18,765 bases of DNA from a bacterium (lineage in GTDB: Bacteria; B130-G9): the NCBI GenBank assembly GCA_021160245.1, contig JAGHCW010000174.1, positions 1 to 18,765 of the forward strand. Direction: 5' to 3'. The notes under the pieces are model-generated. The model had not been told where the DNA came from and did no database searches. It saw only the letters and a list, made by a program, of their open reading frames with translations. Shown piece after piece: positions 1-7,680 of the stretch. Positions within the stretch are counted from its first letter, which is position 1, and every line of letters starts with the position of its first letter. Made by a program: the position numbers and the translations under genes.

Positions 1-332
1 AGCCGACAAGTCTCTGAAACATCCAACGTGGAGCTCAACGCGTCACCCGCCCGCCGCATGGAAGAGAGCTCCTCGATCTTCTCCGAATACAGCTTATTTG
101 ACGAGGCAAGCACCTCCACAAGGCCAATCATCTTCTGCGAACTATCCCTCAACATGCAAGTCATCTGCAAGAAGAGCTCTCTGATATGGTTTCCCTGACC
201 AGTCTGACATTCCGGTAGAGTTTCATCGAACGCCAAGCGAGAGAGCATAGCCTCAACGGCGCCGGTTAGTCGGGCAAGTTCATCCCTGAGCACATCGCCC
301 GCAAATGAGCCGTCGTCCAGTTTCCTATTCAT
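1..332 (-). CDS. Partial sensor protein, N-terminus only (probable GAF-domain sensor/kinase)
   Basis: The frame opens at ATG 332 and stays open for 110 codons to the window edge, so the C-terminus is not visible. GATAGGTG just upstream is a weak ribosome binding site. The visible part is mostly helical, with a coiled-coil-like stretch (about residues 55-90) that leads into MRRAGDALSSTLDVSE near residues 90-106. A motif of the type 'LxxxGxxLSSTLDxxE' usually opens a GAF domain in bacterial histidine kinases and cyclase regulators, so a GAF-containing sensor is likely. It is the last visible gene of the minus-strand signalling operon, 68 nt after the HDOD gene. The family is inferred from the linker motif alone; the catalytic domain could be a histidine kinase, a GGDEF domain or a phosphatase. 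Confidence 0.6.
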   Translation of the reverse strand, partial: MNRKLDDGSFAGDVLRDELARLTGAVEAMLSRLAFDETLPECQTGQGNHIRELFLQMTCMLRDSSQKMIGLVEVLASSNKLYSEKIEELSSMRRAGDALSSTLDVSETCR

Positions 333-400
333 CGTCACCTATCAATATCGAGGTTAATTGGGTTCTTCACTTATTTCTCTGGCCTACATTGGCCAATAGC

Positions 401-1270
401 CTATCCGATATTATCCAAAAACTCACAGATGAATTCACGGCCTTCTTGCACGAAGCATCTCACCTCATCAAGCTGCTCTGATGAAGCACCAAGTCGAATA
501 ATCTCATCTGGGAGTATTTCAACGTCCGTTGAAGTGAAAGCCCAACCTATATGAGTGCTGCGGCAGATTTTGTCCGCAAGATATATCGTGCCCTCAAGCT
601 TCCCCTTCTCTATCGACTCATGACCGTGGTGATGAAGAATACTACTCTGAAGGATTTCTGGCAGGCGCCAGCAGCTAGCCAAGTACGCCCCTGCATCCTG
701 GTGGTTCAAGCCAAAAGCCTGCATCTCCAATTGAAGAAACGGGGCCTCTCCCGCCTCGGCCTCCTCCATAATTTGGCAATACTCGGATGGATAAAGACAA
801 AGAAGCGCAAGGACTCCGATGTCGTGAATCAGTCCCGCCGTAAACGCCACATCCGCCTCGCATATTTGGCTTCGAGAAGCTATCTCTTTCGAACAGACCG
901 CCACGGCCAAGAAATGAGTCCAAAGGCCAGCCGTGTCCACAGCAGACATGTCGGCAGGGCATCGAATCGTATTGAAGACGGATGACCCAAGGGCAAGCGA
1001 CCGAACTGCCTCTGTTCCAAGAAGGACGATAGCGTGTTCAATGCTCCTAACCTCTCCCTGAAAGCCATAATAAGATGAGTTTGCTAGCTTCAATATCTTG
1101 CTCGCAATCGCCGGGTCCTCAAGGACTATGCTCGCTATCTTCTTCAGCGAAAGATCCGGCGTGTTCAACGCTTCCATCATCCGATACATAACGGTGGGAA
1201 GCGTCGGAAGCTCTGAAATCCCTCTTAGCACTTGCCTGGTCTTCGGCAATTGAGGAATAGACTGGTTCAT
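401..1270 (-). CDS. HDOD-domain signalling protein
   Basis: This 289-residue protein has an HDOD domain over about residues 20-215: ELPTLPTVMYRMME at the start, an inner EDPAIASKILKLANSSYYG segment, and the AIVLLG...RSLAL helix typical of the family. The His-Asp pair lies in GLIHDIG (about residues 149-150). HDOD proteins are non-catalytic relatives of HD phosphohydrolases, commonly acting in two-component and c-di-GMP circuits, where they bind partner kinases or regulate motility and development. ATG 1270 shares its A with the TGA of the upstream hybrid kinase gene (TGATG), and a GTG one codon earlier (1273) would give a GTGA overlap; either way translation is probably coupled. No receiver domain is present, so it may be an output partner of the kinases encoded upstream. 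Confidence 0.9.
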   Translation of the reverse strand: MNQSIPQLPKTRQVLRGISELPTLPTVMYRMMEALNTPDLSLKKIASIVLEDPAIASKILKLANSSYYGFQGEVRSIEHAIVLLGTEAVRSLALGSSVFNTIRCPADMSAVDTAGLWTHFLAVAVCSKEIASRSQICEADVAFTAGLIHDIGVLALLCLYPSEYCQIMEEAEAGEAPFLQLEMQAFGLNHQDAGAYLASCWRLPEILQSSILHHHGHESIEKGKLEGTIYLADKICRSTHIGWAFTSTDVEILPDEIIRLGASSEQLDEVRCFVQEGREFICEFLDNIG

Positions 1271-2784
1271 CACTTGGCTCTGCGCTCGGGGCTTCGGGCA
1301 CGGGTCGGCTTGCCGCCTATTGGGAGTTTCACGGTTACTTCCGTGCCTCCGTGTTCCTTACTATTAAGCGTTATGTCTCCGTTATGCTCCTTGATCATGC
1401 CGTATGCCACGCTCAAGCCAAGACCAACTCCCTTACCGAACTTCCGCGTTGTGAAGAACGGCTCAAAGACTCTATTCAGGTGAGCCTCAGGAACGCCGAC
1501 GCCGCTATCCCGGATACTGAAGAAAATAGATTCCTTCCGCTCAAATGTCTTTATCCAGATTGTCTTGTGATCCTGAGGCTGGACGGCTTGATATGCGTTC
1601 TTCAGAAGATTTACAAATATCTGCTGAACCTGAACGCTATCCGCAAAGACCTCCGGAAGGCCTTGGCCCAGTTGAAGCTCCAGATCGACACCACTCCTTT
1701 TTAGCTGGAACTCCATGAGGGAGAGGGCGTCTTGCAGGACCTTGTTCAGTTTGAACAGGCTTCGCAGTGGCTTTCTGTGCCTCGAGAAGCCAAGAAGCGC
1801 CTCAATGATGCTCTTTGCCCGCAAGGCCGAGTCCTCAATCACGCGCAGCCGCTGCCTTGTCTTTTCATCCTTCACAGATCGCTGCATAAGCTCCGCATAG
1901 CCGAGAATCGGGCCCAGTTTATTGTTCAACTCATGGGCTACGCTGCCCACTAGATCGCCGATTGCAGCGAGTTTTTCACTCTCCACAAGCTGGCGCTGCA
2001 TGTTCAGCATTTCCGTCATGTCCCGCATTATGACCACGGATTGGGGCTTTTCATCAATCTCCATCATTGAGCTCGACACGGAGACTTCCAACGTCCTGTC
2101 CATCGCCCCACGCATCTTGATGTCAATCCTATTGGTCTCACCGATCTCAGAATCAAGCGCTTTTTTTAGATTCTCACAATCCGCCTCATCTTTAACAAGG
2201 CTGAAAATCGTCTTGGTAGAGAGATTCTCAGCCTTTTTTCCGAACAACTTGTGTCCGGCCGGATTGATTGAAAGCACCCGTCCGGATGGGTCGAGAACGA
2301 GGACAGCATCGCCCGCGTTACTAATTATCTTCTCCAAGTACTCCTTGGTCTCGCGGACCTTCTCCTCGAGGCGACTCTTCTCAAGATATATTCTATGTTG
2401 CTTCAGCACCTTCCTAACTTGGAGCGGCAGAGCATCTAGGAAGCCTTGGTCCGGTGTCTTTATTAGGTAGTCGTATGCGCCTTGCTTCATGGCCTCTACG
2501 GCAACGCCCTCGTCGCCATGGCCTGTGACCATTAGTACTGGGAAATCAAATCCCATCTTCTTGATCTGCTGCATCAGCTCAAGACCATTTGTGTCCGGCA
2601 GTGTGTAGTCCATGATCACGAGATCGAATGGAGATTTCGCTACTGCCTCGAGGCAATCTTGTGCGGAGTAGGCTTGAGCGACCGAACATCTGTCGTCGTC
2701 GCCCAATATGGCGTCACGCTCGAGATCGTTATGATCCGCGTCGTCGTCCACAATGAGTATTCTTGCTCTCGGCTCATCAGTCAT
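1270..2784 (-). CDS. Hybrid: receiver-PAS-HisKA-HATPase histidine kinase
   Basis: This 504-residue cytoplasmic protein begins with a complete receiver domain (about 8-125): acidic pocket DDD 13-15, phospho-acceptor Asp59 in VIMDYTLP, Thr87 and Lys109. A PAS domain follows (about 148-255, with DAVLVLDPSGRVLSINPA), then HisKA with His284 in SVAHELNNKLGPILGYAE. The ATPase domain has an N box around Asn392/Asn396, a G1 box DSGVG (426-430), an F box EPFFTT and a G2 box GKGVGLGL (450-457). All residues needed for kinase activity appear present. No membrane segment is seen, so it probably takes phosphate from, or is controlled by, the upstream kinase or regulator. The HELNN pattern resembles NtrB-type kinases. 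Its ATG overlaps the preceding response-regulator gene by 8 nt. Confidence 0.95.
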   Translation of the reverse strand: MTDEPRARILIVDDDADHNDLERDAILGDDDRCSVAQAYSAQDCLEAVAKSPFDLVIMDYTLPDTNGLELMQQIKKMGFDFPVLMVTGHGDEGVAVEAMKQGAYDYLIKTPDQGFLDALPLQVRKVLKQHRIYLEKSRLEEKVRETKEYLEKIISNAGDAVLVLDPSGRVLSINPAGHKLFGKKAENLSTKTIFSLVKDEADCENLKKALDSEIGETNRIDIKMRGAMDRTLEVSVSSSMMEIDEKPQSVVIMRDMTEMLNMQRQLVESEKLAAIGDLVGSVAHELNNKLGPILGYAELMQRSVKDEKTRQRLRVIEDSALRAKSIIEALLGFSRHRKPLRSLFKLNKVLQDALSLMEFQLKRSGVDLELQLGQGLPEVFADSVQVQQIFVNLLKNAYQAVQPQDHKTIWIKTFERKESIFFSIRDSGVGVPEAHLNRVFEPFFTTRKFGKGVGLGLSVAYGMIKEHNGDITLNSKEHGGTEVTVKLPIGGKPTRARSPERRAK

Positions 2785-3277
2785 TGCCCAATCCCCTCTG
2801 CAATGGTAACGCGCTGACCGTTGACCAATATGTTCCTAGCTCAGTTATCGTTGTCAGAAACTCGCCGAAATCTACTGGTTTCACAACATAATCGTTGGCG
2901 CCGAGTTCCGCCGTCTGTTGCACATTCTCGGTGCTTGATGAGGTCGTTAGCATGACGACCGGAATTGTTATGAAGCGATTGTCGGCCCTTATATCTCTCA
3001 AAACCTCCAAGCCGCTTTTGCCGGGCAAGTTCATATCCAAGAGAATGAGCGCCGGACGAGGCGACAGGGCTTTGTCCGAATAGCGCCCTTGCCTGAATAT
3101 ATACTTGAGAGCCGTCTCCCCATTCTCGAAAAGCACGATGCTCTTGATGTTGCCGACCTCACGTAAAGCATCAATCACGAGTTCGGCATGGTCCTTTTCA
3201 TCCTCCACCATCATAAGAAGATCGAGCGACTCCTTCCCGTTTTGCTTGGACTCAAGGTCAATTCTCTTCTCGTTCAC
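2777..3277 (-). CDS. Single-domain response regulator, Rcp1-like
   Basis: This 166-residue protein is a lone receiver domain with no output domain. Visible residues are the acidic pocket in MVEDEKDH (about 23-30), phospho-acceptor Asp81 in ILLDMNLPGKSG, Thr111 in VVMLTTSS and Lys133 in DYVVKPVD. The extended loop before the Asp and the DMNLPGKSGLEVL motif match the Rcp1 group, which usually receives phosphate from phytochrome-like kinases. The kinase immediately upstream has exactly that type of HisKA domain, so the two are probably cognate. It starts with GTG 3277, overlapping the kinase stop as GTGA; AAGAGG lies unusually close to this start. An extra 18 residues precede the receiver fold, so a shorter start is possible, though no better one was seen. 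Confidence 0.92.
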   Translation of the reverse strand: MNEKRIDLESKQNGKESLDLLMMVEDEKDHAELVIDALREVGNIKSIVLFENGETALKYIFRQGRYSDKALSPRPALILLDMNLPGKSGLEVLRDIRADNRFITIPVVMLTTSSSTENVQQTAELGANDYVVKPVDFGEFLTTITELGTYWSTVSALPLQRGLGND

Positions 3278-5346
3278 CTCTTAACCGCCTGCTTTCTCTT
3301 GGGTAGATCAAACCAAAATGTGCATCCATAGGTCTCATTTCTCTCAATATAAATGCGCCCTTCGTGACGCTCAATAATCCGCTGGGCTATGGAAAGGCCT
3401 ATGCCCATTCCATCGACGGACTTGACGCGCAGCCGCTTGAATGGACGGAATACCGATTCTGACTCAGCTTCCTGAATGCCCACTCCATTATCCCTGATAA
3501 AAATCGCATGGCAAGTGTCTCTGTCCTCGGCCCCAACTTCTATAACAGGGGGCCTATGGGGTGAGCAATACTTCAAGGCGTTACCCAACAGGTTGGAGAA
3601 GACTTGCGCAACCTGTATCCCATCGCAATGGACAACGGGAAGTTCATGCAACACTTTCACTGTGGCGTTCTTCTCTTTGATCATCTCGTCAAAGTCCTCG
3701 AGCGTATCTTTGAGCAAATCAGATAGAAGAGTAGGGATCTTATCGATTGTTTTTGTACTAGCCCTAGAAAGATCAAGCAAACTTCGCAAGAGAAGGGAAA
3801 TGCGCGAGACGTTCGCGTTGAGGCGAGCCAAGGAATGCAGGCCGCTTTGGCCCAATAGTTCTTCATATTCCCGCGTCAATTTCGCCGCAAAGCCCTGAAT
3901 CGATACTAGAGGCGCTTGAAGATCGTGTGAGGCGACATAAACGAATTCCTCTAGCTCACTGTTCTTTGCCTCTAGTTTGCGGTTCTTTTCCATTATCTGC
4001 TGACGCAAGCGAACGTCCTCGCTGATGTCTCGGGCAACGCCAATTGTTCCTAAAACGGCGCCCTCCTCGTTTCGAAGGATGCCGGCTGAGATGACAACAG
4101 GAAGCCACCCACCCTCCTTTGCGGGGAATTCGAGCGTCCGGCCTGTTATCGTCTCTGTCTCGCTGCTTAAGAGCTCGTCCATTATCTTGCGGGCTCTTTC
4201 CTTCCCCACTTCAGGATCATCGCTGTAAAATTGTGCTAGGTGCTTGCCGACGATCTCATCTGGAAGGTAACCAAACATCCGTTGCGCGCCGTCGCTATAA
4301 AACGTGACAACTCCATGAGAGTCCGTTGCTATGATTGCATCCGGAGTGCTGTCAATCAGCCTTTGCAGGTTGTCTTTGGTCTCGACGAGCTCACGCTTCA
4401 GCTCCGCCTCCTCTATTGCTCGGGCAGCCTGTTCCGCAAAGAGCTCCAACGGTCGCAACGCCTCAGCTGTCGGGGCTCTCCCATCCCTTGGATCGTCAAC
4501 TGAAATCATTCCTATCTGCTTCCGGCCGCGACCGTAAAGCGGAATGAAGAGGAAATCATTCGGGTGCCAGTCCTTCATTTCCACCCTAGGAATCCTGCTT
4601 TGAACTCCGGAAAGCGGCAGTGCTTCCTTGAGATCATGTGGTATATAATATGAATGCCCTATTCTAAAGCGGTCGTGAAAGAGCTCCTTCCGCATCTGGT
4701 CTGACCACTTCAGCGCCTTGATAACGTTCGTCTCCTCATCGGACACACCAGCGCATGCAATCTCCCTCTCGCGCTCGTTATCAAGAAATCTGGAGACAAC
4801 GACTCGCCTGTAATCGGAATGCTCCCTTATCGCCTCAGCGACTCTCTTGAGAACGTGACTGAGGTCGGTCTCGCCGACTATCTCGTCCCCGATGGCCGTG
4901 AATTCCTTGAGCTGACGGAGTTGTTTCTCAATCGTCTCTTGCGCCGACTCGATTTCCATCGCCAGTTTCTCGGTTGCGGACGAGAAATGAAGCAAGCATG
5001 TCGCTCCGGAGAATCCGCCATCAACTCGACGTCTGGGAATCAACACAGCGTCAAAGAAAAGTATCTCCTTACTATCGAGTGATTCCACGGAAAGGAAATC
5101 GAGCTCAATTGACCTATGCTCAATGGAGAGCCGGCGCCAAGCCTCGTCCCAGCTGAAGTCAGTGGGCTCCGGCAGGACATCTGCGATGGGCTTTTTTAGA
5201 ACTGTGTTGGTGTCTGCCCACAATCTCGATGCGGCGAAGCGATTCGCAAAGGTGATTCGGCTTTCTTCATCTAGAATCAAGAGGCCATCAAGTAACTCGT
5301 CAAGCGAATCTCTCTCTAGATGAAAGATCACGTTAGGTTCTATCAT
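3274..5346 (-). CDS. PAS-GAF-PAS sensor histidine kinase, phytochrome-kinase-like transmitter
   Basis: Counting from ATG 5346, this 690-residue soluble kinase has a divergent N-terminal PAS domain (about 12-120), a GAF domain (about 150-310), a second well-conserved PAS (about 328-445, with STPDAIIATDSHGVVTFYSDGA), and a helical linker into HisKA, with His474 in LEEFVYVASHDLQAPL. The ATPase domain shows an N box (SNLLGNALKY), a G1 box DNGVG near 619-623 and a G2 box DGMGIGL near 645-651. The EFVYVASHDLQ(A/E)PL signature is typical of phytochrome-like kinases that signal to Rcp1-type regulators, and such a regulator is encoded next. The GAF domain shows no obvious bilin-binding cysteine motif, so a light role is not supported. 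An upstream TTG (5358) would overlap the diguanylate cyclase gene by 8 nt; ATG 5346 starts 4 nt after that stop. Confidence 0.93.
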   Translation of the reverse strand: MIEPNVIFHLERDSLDELLDGLLILDEESRITFANRFAASRLWADTNTVLKKPIADVLPEPTDFSWDEAWRRLSIEHRSIELDFLSVESLDSKEILFFDAVLIPRRRVDGGFSGATCLLHFSSATEKLAMEIESAQETIEKQLRQLKEFTAIGDEIVGETDLSHVLKRVAEAIREHSDYRRVVVSRFLDNEREREIACAGVSDEETNVIKALKWSDQMRKELFHDRFRIGHSYYIPHDLKEALPLSGVQSRIPRVEMKDWHPNDFLFIPLYGRGRKQIGMISVDDPRDGRAPTAEALRPLELFAEQAARAIEEAELKRELVETKDNLQRLIDSTPDAIIATDSHGVVTFYSDGAQRMFGYLPDEIVGKHLAQFYSDDPEVGKERARKIMDELLSSETETITGRTLEFPAKEGGWLPVVISAGILRNEEGAVLGTIGVARDISEDVRLRQQIMEKNRKLEAKNSELEEFVYVASHDLQAPLVSIQGFAAKLTREYEELLGQSGLHSLARLNANVSRISLLLRSLLDLSRASTKTIDKIPTLLSDLLKDTLEDFDEMIKEKNATVKVLHELPVVHCDGIQVAQVFSNLLGNALKYCSPHRPPVIEVGAEDRDTCHAIFIRDNGVGIQEAESESVFRPFKRLRVKSVDGMGIGLSIAQRIIERHEGRIYIERNETYGCTFWFDLPKRKQAVKR

Positions 5347-5350
5347 TGTG

Positions 5351-6328
5351 TTACTCAATAATCCCTAATTTGCCTGCACGTTGACTTCCGTAAATGACAG
5401 TCCTATTCCGTCCGGATTGTTTGGCCATGTACAGGCCACTATCCACACATTCAATAAGATCAGAGGGGCTTCTCATACAAGCTTCTAGGGTGGCGATTCC
5501 AAAACTGGCGGTAACCGAGAAAGACTTGTTTCGACTATCTGAGAATTCTAGTGCTTGAATGCTCCCGCGCATTCGTTCGACGGCCGCATAGGCTGCTTTC
5601 GTATTGGTCTCCGGCAGGATAACGATGAACTCCTCTCCGCCATATCTGGCAGGCAGGTCCGATGCCCTGCAAATGTCCTTGAGAACTCTCGATATGCTCC
5701 CCAAGACTGCATCACCTGATTGATGACCAAAGACGTCATTGACACGTTTGAAATGATCTATATCGCACATAGCGAGACTCAATTGGGTCCCGTGCCGACG
5801 GGCGCGCCTAAGCTCAGCCTTCAGTCGCTCCTGAAAGAAACGGTGATTGTAGAGCCCCGTAAGGCCATCAGTAATCGCCAGTCGTTCAAGTTGTTTTACC
5901 TTCTGGGAGAGCTCCTTGTTCGTAGCCGCAAGGCTGTTCGAACGCGTCCTGGCTCTCAGATGCGATTCAGTTCGGGCAAGCAGCGCGAGCTTCGCGAGGG
6001 GCTTGGAGATGAAATCGGCGGCCCCCTTATTCAACCAGAAGGCCTTGTGTTCTGCGGTCGAGAGCGAGCTCATCACTATGGTTGGGATATTGCGCTGATC
6101 TGCCGCCACGATCAGCTCCACCCAGCGCCTGTCATCTGTTGAGGAACAACTGTCCACATCAACGAGTATCAAATCGATCGCCTGCCGCTTGGTCGCCGAG
6201 ATAGAATCTTGAACCGTGGGCAGACAGACCACATCTCGCTCTTCCAGAGATAGCACTTGCCTTAAGTACGCCCTAATCAATCTCCCGCAATTTGCGACGA
6301 GGACCAAGCTCTTCTCATCTCTGATCAT
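5351..6328 (-). CDS. Receiver-like domain plus GGDEF diguanylate cyclase
   Basis: This 325-residue protein carries an N-terminal receiver-like fold (about 7-120), a short coiled-coil linker (about 130-150) and a GGDEF domain (about 152-315). The cyclase active site is RYGGEEF (GGEEF at 230-234), with DIDHFKRVND upstream. An intact RxxD inhibitory site (RASD, 221-224) lies five residues before GGEEF, so product inhibition by c-di-GMP is expected. The receiver keeps Asp57 (LILVDVD) and Lys109 (FISKP), but its acidic pair is replaced by Asn-Cys in VLVANCG, so metal-dependent phosphorylation may be weak or lost. It is the first gene of the minus-strand signalling operon, divergent from the MCE-Cas6 operon. 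No clear ribosome binding site precedes ATG 6328. Confidence 0.93.
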   Translation of the reverse strand: MIRDEKSLVLVANCGRLIRAYLRQVLSLEERDVVCLPTVQDSISATKRQAIDLILVDVDSCSSTDDRRWVELIVAADQRNIPTIVMSSLSTAEHKAFWLNKGAADFISKPLAKLALLARTESHLRARTRSNSLAATNKELSQKVKQLERLAITDGLTGLYNHRFFQERLKAELRRARRHGTQLSLAMCDIDHFKRVNDVFGHQSGDAVLGSISRVLKDICRASDLPARYGGEEFIVILPETNTKAAYAAVERMRGSIQALEFSDSRNKSFSVTASFGIATLEACMRSPSDLIECVDSGLYMAKQSGRNRTVIYGSQRAGKLGIIE

Positions 6329-6464
6329 CTGTCAGACTCTCAAGCAAAAGCGTGAAACCAATACGTCAAGTTGTCTTAAACAAAGCAATCCTCTCTCTTG
6401 TTGTCACCGAATAGGCGTATCACGATCCTCAACGTTTTGTCAACAACGGGGGAATTGAGATCAT

Positions 6465-6493
6465 TTGAAGTATTCAAGGTAGTAACCTATGAT
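6465..6493 (+). promoter_or_regulatory. Predicted sigma70-type promoter for MCE-Cas6-ABC operon
   Basis: TTGAAG (6465-6470) is a 4/6 match to the -35 consensus. It is followed after exactly 17 nt by TATGAT (6488-6493), a 5/6 match to the -10. Transcription would start near 6500, giving a leader of about 47 nt before ATG 6547. This is prediction by consensus only. Confidence 0.55.
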
Positions 6494-6511
6494 ATTTATA
6501 TTTGAATACTT
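6468..6511. repeat. Perfect 10-bp inverted repeat flanking the -10 element (possible operator)
   Basis: AAGTATTCAA at 6468-6477 is the exact reverse complement of TTGAATACTT at 6502-6511, with 24 bp between. One arm overlaps the -35 hexamer and the other covers the predicted transcription start, so the arms bracket the -10. A smaller nested pair (AGGT 6477-6480 and ACCT 6485-6488) lies inside. The layout suits a repressor binding both arms; the regulator is not identifiable here. Confidence 0.5.
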
Positions 6512-6546
6512 GGCGTGTGTTTGGTTGAACTCTAGCTGAGAGTGTT

Positions 6547-7680
6547 ATGAAATCACTTAGGAAGCAGGAAATACGGGTAGGCCTATTCACGATAGGCATT
6601 GTTGTGCTTTTTTCCGCCTTCGTCTTTTCCATAGGCGAGCGAAGTCGCATCCTTCAACCGAAGTACAAACTTGTGGCTTACTTCCATAGCGTCAGCGGAC
6701 TGGTTGACGGAGCGCCTGTTATGCTCGCCGGCGTTGATATTGGCTCCGTAGAGGGGATTACGGTGCTCTTAAATCCCGGAGGCAAGCGAGTGAAGGTCAA
6801 TCTCGTCATCGATCAGGGATTTCAGGACAGAATACGGAAGGACTCCGTGGCTAGAATTGAGACGATGGGCCTTCTAGGAGACAAGTATATCGAGATAACT
6901 ATCGGAAGCTACGATGAGCCAATTCTCGAGGGCCACGGGGCGATTATCAAAACGGTTGAACCGATCGAACTCCACATCGTCCTGAGACGGGGCGAGAGCG
7001 CTCTCCGCAATCTTGAGCAAGCATCGTATTCGCTGGCCGAAATACTGCGCAAGATTGACGAGGGTCAAGGTCTGGCCGGAGCTATTGTCAATGAACGCAC
7101 GGAGTTCACAAGAGCGATTGGAGATTTTGTTGGGGCGGCCGGCTCACTCAACACAATACTGGGAGAGCTAAAGAACGGCCAAGGAACGCTTGGAATGCTG
7201 TTATATGACAAGCCCGCAAGGGCCAATGTCAAGGATATCATCGCCTCGCTCAACAACGTCCTAGGTGGCATAAACGAGGGAACCGGATCGCTAGGGAAGC
7301 TAGTGAAGGACGACAGGCTTTATGAGCGTCTGGCGACTGACATCGGCGATATCGCCATACTTCTCAAGACGCTCCTTCGGGATATTAAGGACGGTGATGG
7401 AATGCTCCCCAAGTTGCTCAGTGAGGAAGCTAGCGGCCCTTTGTTTAGCGACCTGGCCTCGGCTATGCAAAGCCTAGACAGTGCCGCTCAGAGGCTCAGT
7501 AACACCGCAAATAAACTCGACTCCGGCGAGGGCACGCTCGGACTCTTGATTAACAACCCGTCGATCTTCAACGACCTCTCCGATATTCTAAGAGGCGCGA
7601 AGAAGAGTTGGTTTTTGAAGAGGTGGCTCAAGTCGGTCAGGAAGAAGGGCGAAGAGGAGAAGGTTGAGGATAAGAAGTGA
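6547..7680 (+). CDS. MCE/MlaD-family membrane-anchored lipid-transport protein
   Basis: This 377-residue protein has one N-terminal membrane segment (about 11-29, VGLFTIGIVVLFSAFVFSI) followed by a single MCE domain (about 38-120) with the family hallmark VSGLVDGAPVMLAGVDIGSVEGI. MCE proteins form periplasmic rings that shuttle phospholipids or hydrophobic compounds between membranes. The C-terminal part (about 145-350) is helical and carries five degenerate copies of a Gly-x-Gly-x-Leu-Gly-x-Leu-Leu motif (about 173, 211, 244, 282 and 327), then ends in a very basic/acidic tail after WFLKRWLKSVRKK. GAGAG at 6539-6543 is a modest ribosome binding site. The usual partner permease (MlaE) is absent; the next gene is a Cas6 overlapping by 4 nt. 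Confidence 0.93.
   Translation: MKSLRKQEIRVGLFTIGIVVLFSAFVFSIGERSRILQPKYKLVAYFHSVSGLVDGAPVMLAGVDIGSVEGITVLLNPGGKRVKVNLVIDQGFQDRIRKDSVARIETMGLLGDKYIEITIGSYDEPILEGHGAIIKTVEPIELHIVLRRGESALRNLEQASYSLAEILRKIDEGQGLAGAIVNERTEFTRAIGDFVGAAGSLNTILGELKNGQGTLGMLLYDKPARANVKDIIASLNNVLGGINEGTGSLGKLVKDDRLYERLATDIGDIAILLKTLLRDIKDGDGMLPKLLSEEASGPLFSDLASAMQSLDSAAQRLSNTANKLDSGEGTLGLLINNPSIFNDLSDILRGAKKSWFLKRWLKSVRKKGEEEKVEDKK

Larger units (their letters stand above)
6329..6546. promoter_or_regulatory. Divergent intergenic region between signalling operon and MCE-Cas6-ABC operon
   Basis: These 218 bases separate the start of the diguanylate cyclase gene (minus) from the start of the MCE gene (plus). Both operons must be transcribed outward from here. 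A good plus-strand promoter lies at 6465-6493. On the minus strand a perfect -35 hexamer TTGACA reads 6443-6438, but a convincing -10 at the right spacing was not found (GATACG at 6421-6416 is the best). The two -35 elements lie back to back about 21 bp apart, so a bound regulator could affect both operons. Confidence 0.6.

Noticed and set aside
551-985. Plus-strand 144-codon open frame
   Set aside because: It lies entirely antisense to the well-supported HDOD gene and resembles no family.
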